64,000 nucleotides of DNA from DASTEQ01 sp040905185. GTDB lineage: Bacteria > Chloroflexota > Limnocylindria > QHBO01. Positions 8,412 to 16,489 of the stretch are shown here, one piece after another. Made by a program: the position numbers and the translations under genes. Numbering within the stretch: the first letter of the stretch is position 1; the number at the start of each line of letters is the position of its first letter. The notes under the pieces are model-generated. The model made no database searches. It saw only the letters and a program-made list of their open reading frames with translations, and was not told where the DNA came from. The stretch lies in assembly GCA_040905185.1 (NCBI GenBank), contig JBBDRZ010000006.1:58285-122284 (forward strand), read 5' to 3'.

Positions 8412-8681
8412 TCAGCGGTCTGTTCGTTTCGTATCCCACGCGGTGAAGGCTCGCCATGTTCCTCTCGAACGGGCTCTTAACAGCACAACTGTAATCGGTC
8501 TGCCTGCGGCTGTGTATCCCAGCATGAGGTACTGCCCGCGGTGGCGCTTTCGGTTAGGAATCATTCGGCGATCGCCATCCCACGCTTCGAGGGTTTCCGC
8601 GCGCGTTACGACGGGACGGCCGGCATGAGCCTGATGCTCCTCGAAGTTGTCATGGAAGACCAGCTCGTCAAAGGCCGGCAC
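8412..8681 (-). CDS. Putative type II toxin, BrnT-like
   Basis: 89 residues, the size of BrnT/RelE-fold ribonuclease toxins. It has HDNFEEHQ near the N-terminus, an alpha segment with VTRAETLEAWD, and then QYLMLGYTAAGRPITVVLL followed by WRAFTAWDTKRTD. The strand pair (G-x-T-x-x-G-R-x-I-x-V-V) with a C-terminal basic helix matches the layout of BrnT and related toxins (WxxxGxTxxGRxLxVV...RxISARxA), although residues diverge. Function is inferred from layout plus the adjoining RHH gene. Base composition of this islet is lower in G+C than its neighbours, suggesting transfer. Confidence 0.5.
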   Translation of the reverse strand: MPAFDELVFHDNFEEHQAHAGRPVVTRAETLEAWDGDRRMIPNRKRHRGQYLMLGYTAAGRPITVVLLRARSRGTWRAFTAWDTKRTDR

Positions 8682-8699
8682 CCGATGCTCCGATAATTG

Positions 8700-8736
8700 T
8701 TGACGGAAGTATCCCAGGTGGGATACGATCCGTCAA
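8700..8736. promoter_or_regulatory. 37-bp nested palindrome with face-to-face promoters
   Basis: TTGACGGA (8700-8707) pairs with TCCGTCAA (8729-8736), and GTATCCC (8709-8715) pairs with GGGATAC (8720-8726) around an AGGT loop, offset by one base. On the minus strand TTGACG (8736-8731) is followed after 17 bases by GATACT, a good -35/-10 pair aimed at the toxin-antitoxin genes. On the plus strand TTGACG is followed after 16 bases by GATACG, aimed at the gene at 8770. A ribbon-helix-helix operator with overlapping divergent promoters is inferred. Confidence 0.6.
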
Positions 8737-8769
8737 TCTGAATCCCTAATGTGATGCGGAGTGTTCGCC

Positions 8770-9240
8770 ATGGAAGGTGAGGTGCCGAACAGCCCTCCCT
8801 CAGAGGAAGTTGAGATCGACTATCTCCTCCTCGCTGACTACGCGGAGGTGCTCAACAACAAGATGTATCTGATGGGGGGAGGATGGGACAACTTCGCCCC
8901 GTCGAGCTATCCGGCGGAAATGCGATGGGGCGTGGCGGTAGGCATTCGCGTCCCCTTCCTCGAATCCAACAGACCAATCCACTTCGTATTGACCATGCGC
9001 GGGGATGGAGGGCAGGAACACTTCCGAATTGAGGGTGACTTGGAGACCGGTCGGCCACCCGGATCAAAAGGTGAGTCGATCCTCGCCCCTCTGGCGATCA
9101 ATGGAACGACTCAGCTCATCGGGCCCAACTTGTTGGAGATCGTCGCAACGATCGACGGAAAGCACTCGCGCCGTATCAGTGTCCGCGCACGACCAGCGCG
9201 AGACACATCGCCAGGCTCAAAACCGGCGAGCGGAGCCTAG
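8770..9240 (+). CDS. Unknown protein, DUF6941-like
   Basis: 156 residues from the ATG at 8770, chosen over GTG 8761 because GGAG (8758-8761) is then 8 bases upstream. Near the N-terminus IDYLLLADYAEVLNNKMYLM, then GGGWDNF, is the hallmark of a small family of unknown function (DUF6941 as I recall). This is followed by a beta-rich stretch (VAVGIRVPFLESNRPIHFVL) and a C-terminal strand region. There is no signal peptide. It is divergent from the toxin-antitoxin pair and shares the palindromic promoter region; it may be cargo of the same transferred islet. It ends in a 4-base convergent overlap with the deacetylase gene. Confidence 0.6.
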   Translation: MEGEVPNSPPSEEVEIDYLLLADYAEVLNNKMYLMGGGWDNFAPSSYPAEMRWGVAVGIRVPFLESNRPIHFVLTMRGDGGQEHFRIEGDLETGRPPGSKGESILAPLAINGTTQLIGPNLLEIVATIDGKHSRRISVRARPARDTSPGSKPASGA

Positions 9241-10139
9241 TTCAGCAGGTCGCTAACCGAGGTCAGGAGCAGGCCCCGATCACGCAACGCGGGGACCATG
9301 ATCTCCAGCGCGGCGAGAGTCTCGTATCCGCCCAGGTGCATGAGGACGATCGAGCCGCTGGCGGCGGAGGTCACGACCCCGGACGCGATCTGCTCGGCGG
9401 TCGGGCCGCCGTCGGCGATCGGCCTCCAGTCGATGGTGTCGATCGACCACAAGATCGTCTTCGTGTAACCGACGCCGGCCGCGGCGGCCAGGACCGTCTC
9501 GTTGTAGGCCCCATACGGCGGGCGCCAGTACGGCACGGTCGGATGGCCAGTCGCCGTTTCCACGATGGCGGCCGCATCGGTCAGTTCAGCGGTGATGAAG
9601 GCGGCGCTGGGCGGACCCGCCGTCGCGCAGGGAGCCTCGGTCGGCGAGCCCAGCCCGCCGTCGCGCAGGTTGCAGTGGTGCATCGTGTGGTTGCCCAGCT
9701 CGAACAGCTCGGGATTGGCGCGGACGATGGCGAGCACTTCCTGGCCCACGGCCGTCTCGCTCATCGCGCCGGTGGGGAAGAGCGTGGCGCACACCTGGTT
9801 GGCGATCAGGAAGTCCAGGATGTCGATGGCCGGGTCGAGCCGGCCACCCATGTCGAAGGTCAGGGCCACGGCTGGGCCCGCGTTGGGGGCGATGGCAATG
9901 ATCTCCCGCTCGCCAACCGGCGAGCGGTTGCCGGCGAAGCAGTTGAGGGCAACCGGCGTGGGCGTCGGACGCGGCGTCCGCGACGGGCTGGGGCTGGGGC
10001 TTGGGGGCGGGCGGGCGGTGGGGCGCGGGAAGGATGAATGAGACGCCGACGCGTTCGGTGACGCGGATGGGGCGCAGCCGGCCAGGACCAGGACGACGGT
10101 GAGGAGGAACCCGCCCGGCCGGCGCCAGCCGGCCGGCAT
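9237..10139 (-). CDS. Polysaccharide deacetylase lipoprotein (NodB domain)
   Basis: 300 residues from the ATG at 10139; a TTG start at 10163 is an alternative. There is a signal with lipobox (LVLAGC), a Ser/Pro/Thr-rich linker, then a NodB/CE4 domain from about residue 90. CE4 motifs: ALTFDMGGR (motif 1; the usual DDG is DMG), ELGNHTMHHCNL (motif 2 metal His pair), YWRPPYGAYN (motif 3), ILWSIDTIDW (motif 4) and SIVLMHLGG (motif 5). It would remove acetyl groups from an envelope or extracellular glycan. Loss of the second Asp in motif 1 may affect activity, although the first Asp, both His residues and the Arg motif remain. Confidence 0.85.
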   Translation of the reverse strand: MPAGWRRPGGFLLTVVLVLAGCAPSASPNASASHSSFPRPTARPPPSPSPSPSRTPRPTPTPVALNCFAGNRSPVGEREIIAIAPNAGPAVALTFDMGGRLDPAIDILDFLIANQVCATLFPTGAMSETAVGQEVLAIVRANPELFELGNHTMHHCNLRDGGLGSPTEAPCATAGPPSAAFITAELTDAAAIVETATGHPTVPYWRPPYGAYNETVLAAAAGVGYTKTILWSIDTIDWRPIADGGPTAEQIASGVVTSAASGSIVLMHLGGYETLAALEIMVPALRDRGLLLTSVSDLLN

Positions 10140-10143
10140 CGGT

Positions 10144-10923
10144 CTAGTTGGCGTGGTACTCAAAACGGCCCATGGGGGCCAGTGACGCGTCGCCCAGCAT
10201 GTGTGCTTCGCGTTGGAGCAGCGACAGCTCGGCGCGAAGGCGGGCTGCGGCGTCGGGCGCCTCCAGCAGCCGCTGCTTGCGCGACAGCTCGACCTGGAGC
10301 ACGCCGGCCACGGCGTAGCTGGCGGCCAGCGGGTCGGTGGGGAGGCGCATGGGCTTGATCAGGCGCTCCATGCGGGTCGATCGCTTGACCTCCCCGGCCG
10401 AGGAAGCGTCGCGGTCTGCATCCGGATCCGCGTCGGGATCCGCGTCCGCCAGGAGGTCCTCCAGGTCGGCCGCGTCGCGCTCGGCCAGGAAGCGGCGGAT
10501 GGTGGACAGGTAGGCGTCGAGGGCGACCTGGACGTCGGGCACCAATCCTTCCGCTTCATCGCCCGGCCGCTCGTCGAGCGGCGTGACGTCCGCCACGGCG
10601 TATAGGCCGGTGTGGTCGACGCTTCGGATGCGCGCTCGGCCGACACCGACCGCCATCAGGGCGTAGCGCCCATCGGCGAAGCGGTCCGCGCGCCGGACCT
10701 CGCAGATGGTGCCCACTCGGCGGACGGTGAGCTGGCCGGTCCCCGGCTTGGCGGCCACCTCACGCCCGGCGGAGATCATGGTCACCACGAACTTGCCGCC
10801 GTACGGGTTGCCCTCCTCCAGCAGGTCACGGGTCATGGCCCGGTAGCGGCGCTCGAAGACGTGGAGCGGCAGCGGCAGGTGCGGGAAGGCCACGACGTGG
10901 AGCGGGAAGAGGGGCAGCCGCAT
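10144..10923 (-). CDS. Lon-N (substrate-binding) domain protein
   Basis: 259 residues. It opens with RLPLFPLHVVAFPHLPLPLHVFE, the canonical start of the Lon protease N-terminal domain, with FERRYRAMTRDLLE and GTICEVRRADRFADGRYAL following. There is no AAA+ or protease domain, so it is a free-standing LON-domain protein like YcaN/CRBN-type proteins; its role is unknown. A DADPDADPDADRDA acidic repeat at about residues 160-175 divides it from a helical C-terminus. ATCGTA (TACGAT on the coding strand) 8 bases before the start suggests leaderless transcription. The next gene starts right after the stop. Confidence 0.85.
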   Translation of the reverse strand: MRLPLFPLHVVAFPHLPLPLHVFERRYRAMTRDLLEEGNPYGGKFVVTMISAGREVAAKPGTGQLTVRRVGTICEVRRADRFADGRYALMAVGVGRARIRSVDHTGLYAVADVTPLDERPGDEAEGLVPDVQVALDAYLSTIRRFLAERDAADLEDLLADADPDADPDADRDASSAGEVKRSTRMERLIKPMRLPTDPLAASYAVAGVLQVELSRKQRLLEAPDAAARLRAELSLLQREAHMLGDASLAPMGRFEYHAN

Positions 10924-10931
10924 GGGCTGCC

Positions 10932-10937
10932 ATCGTA
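10932..10937 (-). promoter_or_regulatory. Putative -10 element TACGAT (minus strand)
   Basis: Read on the minus strand, TACGAT ends 8 bases before the ATG of the Lon-N gene. It fits the leaderless pattern of the window. Confidence 0.35.
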
Positions 10938-10957
10938 CCCCGAAGGGGCTGATAGGC

Positions 10958-12466
10958 CTATTCCTGGTCCACGAACTCCATGTCGATCTGGGCCCGCTGG
11001 AGCTTGCCGGAGTAGTCGATGTACACGCTCTTCCATTCGGCGTAGAAGTCGAGCGCGGCCTGCCCCACCTCGCGGTGGCCGTTGCCGGTGGCCTTGGTGC
11101 CGCCGAACGGGAGGTGCGCCTCCGCCCCGATGGTGCCGTGGTTCACGTAGCCCAGGCCGGAGTCGAAGTCGCGGATGGAGCGGAACGCCAGGTTGACGTC
11201 TCTTGTGAAGAGCGAGGTCGATAGCCCGTACTGGACCGAGTTCACGGTCTCGACCGCCTCCTCCCAGGTGTCGACCGGGATCACCGCCGTCACCGGGCCG
11301 AAGATCTCCTCCTGGGCAATCCGCGCATCGCCCTTCACCTCTGCGAACACGGTGGGCTCGAAGAACGAGCCCTTGGCCAGCTCCCCGTCGCGGGCTGGAT
11401 GGCCGCCGATGACCAGGTCGGCCTCTTTCTGACCGATCTCGACGTATGAACCGATGCGTTCCAGCGCCTTCTCGTTGATGACCGGCCCCACGTCGGTCGT
11501 CTCCAACAACCCGTCGCCAAGGACGAGCGACGCCACCCGGTTGCGCAGCTTCTCGACGAAGGCGTCATGGACAGACCGATGGACGATGATCCGCGAAGCC
11601 GCGGTGCAGCGCTGGCCGCTGGTCCCGAAGGCGGACCAGATAACGCTGTCCAGGGCCAGGTCGAGGTCGGCATCGGACCAGATGACGATGGGGTTCTTGC
11701 CCCCCAGCTCCAGGCTGACGCGTTTGAGCGTCTTCGCCGCTCGGGTCGAGATGTCCACCCCCGTTTCTGTGTGACCGGTGAAGCTGATCAGCCTGACGTC
11801 TCGGTGCTCGACCAGCGGATGACCGACATCGGTCCCCGAACCGGTGACCACGTTGACCACCCCTTCTGGAAGGCCTCCTTCGAGCAGCAGCTCGACGAAT
11901 CGGACCATGCACGCAGGCGTGTCCGACGCCGGCTTGAGGACGGCGGTGTTGCCGCAGATCAGGGCCGGGAACAGCTTCCAGGCGGGAATGGCGATCGGGA
12001 AGTTCCAGGGGGTGATGATGGCGGCCACCCCGATCGGTTTGCGGATTGCCATGGCGAACTTGTCGGGCATCTCGGACGGCACCGTGTAGCCGAACAGGCG
12101 CCGCCCCTCGCCGGCCATGTAGTACGCGACGTCGATGGCCTCCTGGACGTCGCCGCGGGCCTCGGGCAGGACCTTGCCCATCTCGCGGGTCAGGAGGCGC
12201 GACAGCTCCTCCTTGTGCTCGGCCAGGATGCGCCCCACCTTGAACAGGATCTCGCCCCGCTTGGGGGCGGGCATCATCGACCAGGCGGGGTATGCCGCCT
12301 TGGCGGCGGCCACGGCGGCGTCAACATCGGCCGCCCCGCTGGCCGGAAACTCACCGATGATGTCGTCCCGGTTGGCCGGGCTGGTCGAGGTAAACCTCTT
12401 GCCCGAGCGAGCCTCCACCCACCCCCCACCGATGAGGTTGCGATCGGCCCTGTTCATAGTCGTCAT
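10958..12466 (-). CDS. NAD-dependent aldehyde dehydrogenase (semialdehyde type)
   Basis: 502 residues from the ATG at 12466 (GTG 12472 and ATG 12457 are alternatives). Aldehyde dehydrogenase motifs: ITPWNFPIAIPAWK, NTAVLKPASDTP, SFTGHTETG, catalytic base in LELGGKNP and nucleophile Cys287 in GQRCTAASR. EEIFGPV and the LPFGGTKATGNGHREVG ending resemble alpha-ketoglutaric, alpha-aminoadipic or succinate semialdehyde dehydrogenases. The true substrate is unknown; GABA or lysine breakdown fits the region. It is divergent from the TPR-cyclase gene across a 54-base gap that must hold both promoters. Confidence 0.85.
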   Translation of the reverse strand: MTTMNRADRNLIGGGWVEARSGKRFTSTSPANRDDIIGEFPASGAADVDAAVAAAKAAYPAWSMMPAPKRGEILFKVGRILAEHKEELSRLLTREMGKVLPEARGDVQEAIDVAYYMAGEGRRLFGYTVPSEMPDKFAMAIRKPIGVAAIITPWNFPIAIPAWKLFPALICGNTAVLKPASDTPACMVRFVELLLEGGLPEGVVNVVTGSGTDVGHPLVEHRDVRLISFTGHTETGVDISTRAAKTLKRVSLELGGKNPIVIWSDADLDLALDSVIWSAFGTSGQRCTAASRIIVHRSVHDAFVEKLRNRVASLVLGDGLLETTDVGPVINEKALERIGSYVEIGQKEADLVIGGHPARDGELAKGSFFEPTVFAEVKGDARIAQEEIFGPVTAVIPVDTWEEAVETVNSVQYGLSTSLFTRDVNLAFRSIRDFDSGLGYVNHGTIGAEAHLPFGGTKATGNGHREVGQAALDFYAEWKSVYIDYSGKLQRAQIDMEFVDQE

Positions 12467-12503
12467 GGACACTCGTCTGCGCGGATATTCGGAACGTCCA
12501 TTG

Positions 12504-12509
12504 TAGGAT
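12504..12509 (+). promoter_or_regulatory. Putative -10 element TAGGAT
   Basis: TAGGAT ends 11 bases before the ATG at 12521 of the TPR-cyclase gene. It lies in the 54-base divergent gap. The -35 region is not convincing. Confidence 0.35.
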
Positions 12510-12520
12510 CAGCCAGAGCC

Positions 12521-14512
12521 ATGACCACGACCGAAGCCACTCCTCCGGCCGAAGCCCTCGTCCAGGCGCGCACGGCTGGGGCCGAGCACCGCTGGCATGA
12601 CGCGCTGGAGCTGTTCATCGCCGCCGACGCGGCGAACATGCTGACGCCTGGAGACCTCGATCTGCTCGGCGATGCCGCCTGGTGGACCGGGGACATGACC
12701 GCCGCGATCGCCGCCCAGGAAAGGGCGTACGCGGGCCACACTGCCGCCGGCGATCCTGCGCGCGCCGCACGGACGGCACTGCAGCTGGCGACCGAGTACA
12801 GCCATCGGCTCGAGCCTGCGGTCGCCTCTGGCTGGGTGAGCCGCGCGCAACGCCTGTTGGAGGGGACGCCGGAAGCGCACGCCCACGGGCTGCTGGAGCG
12901 GGGGCGGCGGAACGCCGCGTTGAATCGTGGCGACCTCGAGGAGGCATTGGAGCACGCCAACCGGGTCTTCGAGATCGGGACTCGACTCGCGGACCACGAC
13001 CTCATCGGGCTGGGGATGGAGGACAAGGGGACGGTCCTCATCCAGCTGGGCCGGGTGGAGGAAGGGATGGCGCTGCTGGAGGAGGCCATGGTGGCCGCCA
13101 TCGGCAACGAACTTTCGCCGCGGGCTGCAGCCATTGTCTACTGCAACGCGACCATTGCCTGCGAAGACGTCGCGGACTACCGCCGCGCGGCGGACTTCTC
13201 CGAGGCCGCCAAGCGCTGGTGTGAGCGCCAGCAGATCGCCGGCTTCCCCGGCATGTGCCGGGTCCGTCGGGCCGAAATCACTCGCCTCAGCGGTGCGTGG
13301 GAGGAGGCCGAGTCCGAGGCACGGCTAGCTTGTGATGAGCTGAAAGACTTCTCGCTCGCCTACGCGGGCGAAGGGTTCTACCAGATCGGGGAAATCCGCC
13401 TCCGACTGGGTGACTTCGGAGCGGCGGAGAGCGCCTTCGCCGAGGCCCACGAGTTAGGCCGCGACCCGCAGCCGGGCTTGGCCATGCTGCGCCTGAACCA
13501 GGGCCAGACCGATGCCGCCCGCAGCCTCCTGCGCGGGGCTCTCGACGACAGCACCGCGACCCCACTCGACCGGGCGCGACTCTTGCCCGCGCTGGTGGAG
13601 GTGGCCGCCGCAACCGGCGATCTCGAGCAGGCCCGGGAAGCCGCGGACGAGATGAACCGCCTGGCCGAGACGTACGGCACCCACGCCCTGCGCGCCGCCG
13701 CTGCTGGCGCTGTCGGCCAGGCCGCCCTGCTGGAAGGTGCCTTCGACGCCGCTGCCGAGTCCTTCCGGCGGGCGCGACGGATCTGGCAGGAGATCAACGC
13801 CCCATACGAGACGGCGCGGGCCCGCGCCTGGCTGGGACGGGCACTCATCGCCAGCGGGCGAAACGAGGCAGCCGCGCTCGAGCTGCGCTCAGCCATCGCC
13901 ACTTTCGGGCGGCTCGCGGCCGAGCCGGATCTCAAGTCGGCGCACGCCGAATTGGAACGCATCGAAGGCGCATCGGCTCCTGTACAGCCGGCCGCCCAAG
14001 CACAGCGCGTATTCATGTTCACCGATGTCGTCCGCTCGACCGATCTCATCGAGGCGATCGGCGACGACGCCTGGAGTGCGCTCCTCCGCTGGCACGACGA
14101 GACGATCCGGCATCTAGCCATCGAGAACCGAGGGGAGATCCTGGACCACGCCGGAGATGGGTTCTTCATCGCGTTCGGCGATGCGGACCAGGCGATCGGG
14201 GCCGCCACCGCCATCCGTCGCACCATGCGTGATCACCGTCGTGATCATGGGTTTGCACCGGCGATCCGCATCGGTCTCCATGCCGCCGCGGCGACGAAGA
14301 GTGGTTCCAGCTATTCCGGCCGAGGGGTCCATATTGCGGCCCGCATTGCGTCGCTGGCCGGCCCGGACGAGATCCTCGCCAGCGAGAACGCGCTCGCAGC
14401 GGCCCGTGGATCGGTCGCTCACGGACCTCTTCGGTCAGAGCAGCTGAAAGGAATTCGCGGTCCGGTCGCGGTCGCTGCCGTCGGCTGGGGGCCCGCGGGG
14501 TCCGGGCCCTAA
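12521..14512 (+). CDS. TPR protein with C-terminal class III adenylyl/guanylyl cyclase domain
   Basis: 663 residues. Residues 10-485 are helical TPR-like repeats (for example EHANRVFEIGTRLADHDLIG and the EAAELHELG-like helix pairs). A cyclase homology domain lies at about 495-655: VFMFTDVVRSTDLIEAIGDD with the first metal Asp, ILDHAGDGFFIAF with the second, then IRIGLHAA and GRGVHIAARIASLAG. In the last motif the usual substrate-contacting Asn is His, while the Arg remains, a pattern seen in several actinobacterial and chloroflexal cyclases. It is probably a soluble regulatory cyclase gated by protein partners. The end overlaps fumC convergently by 4 bases. Confidence 0.82.
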   Translation: MTTTEATPPAEALVQARTAGAEHRWHDALELFIAADAANMLTPGDLDLLGDAAWWTGDMTAAIAAQERAYAGHTAAGDPARAARTALQLATEYSHRLEPAVASGWVSRAQRLLEGTPEAHAHGLLERGRRNAALNRGDLEEALEHANRVFEIGTRLADHDLIGLGMEDKGTVLIQLGRVEEGMALLEEAMVAAIGNELSPRAAAIVYCNATIACEDVADYRRAADFSEAAKRWCERQQIAGFPGMCRVRRAEITRLSGAWEEAESEARLACDELKDFSLAYAGEGFYQIGEIRLRLGDFGAAESAFAEAHELGRDPQPGLAMLRLNQGQTDAARSLLRGALDDSTATPLDRARLLPALVEVAAATGDLEQAREAADEMNRLAETYGTHALRAAAAGAVGQAALLEGAFDAAAESFRRARRIWQEINAPYETARARAWLGRALIASGRNEAAALELRSAIATFGRLAAEPDLKSAHAELERIEGASAPVQPAAQAQRVFMFTDVVRSTDLIEAIGDDAWSALLRWHDETIRHLAIENRGEILDHAGDGFFIAFGDADQAIGAATAIRRTMRDHRRDHGFAPAIRIGLHAAAATKSGSSYSGRGVHIAARIASLAGPDEILASENALAAARGSVAHGPLRSEQLKGIRGPVAVAAVGWGPAGSGP

Positions 14513-15906
14513 TCGCCCGAGCGGGTCATCTCGATCACGTCGAGGAGGCGGTCCAGGTCCTCAATTGTGAGCGTTCCCTTGTCGACGTGGCCACGCTCGA
14601 TGACCACGTCGCGGATGGATTTCCGTTCGGCGAGGGCCTGCTCGGCGATGCTGGCCGCCTCCTCGTAGCCGAGGACCGGGTTCAAGGCGGTCGCGACGGC
14701 GGGTGACCCCTCGGCGAACTCCCGGGCACGGGCCTCGTCAGCGGTGATGCCGCTGACGCATCGGTCTGCGAACAGGACCGATGCGCTGGCCAGCAGCCGG
14801 ATGGTCTCCAGCACGTTGCGGGCCAGCATGGGCAGCATGATGTTCAGCTCGAAGTTGCCGGCCGCGCCGCCGAACGCCACCGCTGCGTCGTTGCCGATGA
14901 CCTGGGCGCAGACCATGGACAGCGCCTCGGGGATGACCGGGTTCACCTTGCCGGGCATGATGCTGCTCCCCGGCTGCAGGTCCGGGACGCGGATCTCGGC
15001 CAGGCCGGCGCGCGGGCCGGATGCCATCCACCGGATGTCGGTCGCGATCTTGTACAGACCGATGGCGATGGTCCGCAGCTGCCCGCTCAGCTCCACCAGC
15101 GCGTCCCGCGCACCCTGGGCCTCGAAGTGGTTGCGGGCCTCGGTCAGAGGCAGGCCGGTGGTCTGGCGCAGCTCCTCGATGACGGCGGCCGCGAACCCGG
15201 GCGGGGCGTTGAGGCCGGTCCCAACCGCGGTGCCGCCCAGGGCCAGCTCCGCCACCCGGGGGAGCGTCGCCTCCAGCCGCTCCACGCCGTAGCGGACCTG
15301 GGCCGCGTAGCCGCCGAACTCCTGGCCGAGAGTCACCGGCGTGGCGTCCATGAGGTGCGTGCGGCCGGACTTGACCACGCTCTCGAACTCATCGGCCTTG
15401 GCCTCCAGCGCCTCCGCCAACTGCGTGAGCGCGGGGATGAGGTCGTTCACCACCCCCTCGGTGGCCGCCAGGTGGATGGCCGACGGGATGACGTCGTTGC
15501 TCGACTGGCTGGCGTTGACCTGGTCGTTGGGGTGGACCGGCTGGCCGAACTGCTCGGCGGCCAGGGTGGCGATGACCTCGTTGGCGTTCATGTTCGACGA
15601 CGTGCCCGACCCGGTCTGGTACACGTCGATGGGGAACTGGTCGTCCCAGCCTCCGGCGGCCACCTCTTCGGCCGCGGCCCGAATGGCGGCCGCGGCATCG
15701 GCCTCCAGCACTCCCAGCTGCGCATTGGCCGATGCCGCCGCAGCCTTGATCCGCCCGAGAGCCCGGATCACCGCCGGGTCCAGCCGCAGCCCGCTGATCG
15801 GGAAGTTCTCGACCGCGCGCTGGGTCTGAGCGCCCCATTTGGCGCCGGCCGGGACCTCGACCTCGCCCATCGAATCGTGCTCCAGTCGGGTGCCCTCCTC
15901 CGTCAT
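14509..15906 (-). CDS. fumC: Fumarate hydratase class II
   Basis: 465 residues, the usual length. It interconverts fumarate and malate in the TCA cycle as a cytosolic homotetramer. Motifs: MGEVEVPAGAKWGAQTQRAV, TGSGTSSNMNANEV, NASQSSNDVIPSA, SGRTHLMDATPVTLGQEF with the catalytic His region, and the superfamily signature GSSIMPGKVNP with the catalytic Ser loop. The ending ERGHVDKGTLTIEDLDRLLD is complete. The ATG at 15906 overlaps the stop of the DUF309 gene (ATGA), so the two are one operon. Fumarate is also a product of the tyrosine route encoded later in the window. Confidence 0.95.
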   Translation of the reverse strand: MTEEGTRLEHDSMGEVEVPAGAKWGAQTQRAVENFPISGLRLDPAVIRALGRIKAAAASANAQLGVLEADAAAAIRAAAEEVAAGGWDDQFPIDVYQTGSGTSSNMNANEVIATLAAEQFGQPVHPNDQVNASQSSNDVIPSAIHLAATEGVVNDLIPALTQLAEALEAKADEFESVVKSGRTHLMDATPVTLGQEFGGYAAQVRYGVERLEATLPRVAELALGGTAVGTGLNAPPGFAAAVIEELRQTTGLPLTEARNHFEAQGARDALVELSGQLRTIAIGLYKIATDIRWMASGPRAGLAEIRVPDLQPGSSIMPGKVNPVIPEALSMVCAQVIGNDAAVAFGGAAGNFELNIMLPMLARNVLETIRLLASASVLFADRCVSGITADEARAREFAEGSPAVATALNPVLGYEEAASIAEQALAERKSIRDVVIERGHVDKGTLTIEDLDRLLDVIEMTRSGD

Positions 15907-16340
15907 CGGTTCACGGTGGTGGAGGCGATGAACCGGATCGAAGGCGGGATCAGGTAGGGGATGGCGCCTGCGTCGAGATCGGCCACGATCTCCTTGGCCT
16001 TGTTGACCAGCTCGGTGACGCCGATGCCGCGGTGCACGGGCTCGTGGCGACCCAAGTGTGCGATGCCCTCCGCCAGCTTGTTCCGCGCGCCGCGCCGGTT
16101 CCGACGCGAGAGGTGGAGGAATCCGGCCGCGAGCTTGATCAGGCCCTGGTAAAAGTCGCGCTCCTCATCTGGCGCGGCCCGCCACAGCGTCTCCCATGCC
16201 TCGTGCGCGTGCCAGTAGCGTGCTCCGTTGAAGAGGGCCACGCCCTCGCGAAAGAGGCGGTCAGCCTCCGCGTCTTCGAGTGGCGCGGTCCGGCCGCGGG
16301 GCGGTGCTTCGTCCGCGGGCACCGCGCTGGCTTCGGTCAT
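15903..16340 (-). CDS. DUF309 family protein
   Basis: 145 residues. After about 25 disordered residues it carries LFREGVALFNGARYWHAHEAWETLWRAA, the DUF309 signature (helical, F-x-x-G-x-Y-x-x-A-H-E-x-W-E), then YQGLIKLAAGFLHLSRRNRRGA. The function of this family is not established; a small helical cytosolic fold with conserved His-Glu-Trp is typical. It sits directly upstream of fumC with a 4-base overlap. Confidence 0.82.
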   Translation of the reverse strand: MTEASAVPADEAPPRGRTAPLEDAEADRLFREGVALFNGARYWHAHEAWETLWRAAPDEERDFYQGLIKLAAGFLHLSRRNRRGARNKLAEGIAHLGRHEPVHRGIGVTELVNKAKEIVADLDAGAIPYLIPPSIRFIASTTVNR

Positions 16341-16489
16341 GGGTCCGATCGTACAGCCCGCAGACTCCCCGAGGCTCCCGACTCCGAAATCACATCTCGC
16401 TTGGCGTCACAGCGCACGCATGGTCTCCGCCCAGAGGCCGAGGTGAGTTTCGCAGCCATTTGGCGCCTGTTCGCGCAGGCGCGCCCGGA

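Noticed and set aside
16341..16489. Possible gene between DUF309 and the J-domain protein
   Set aside because: The frame crossing this gap is in the shadow of both neighbours, with no ribosome-binding site; the gap appears non-coding.
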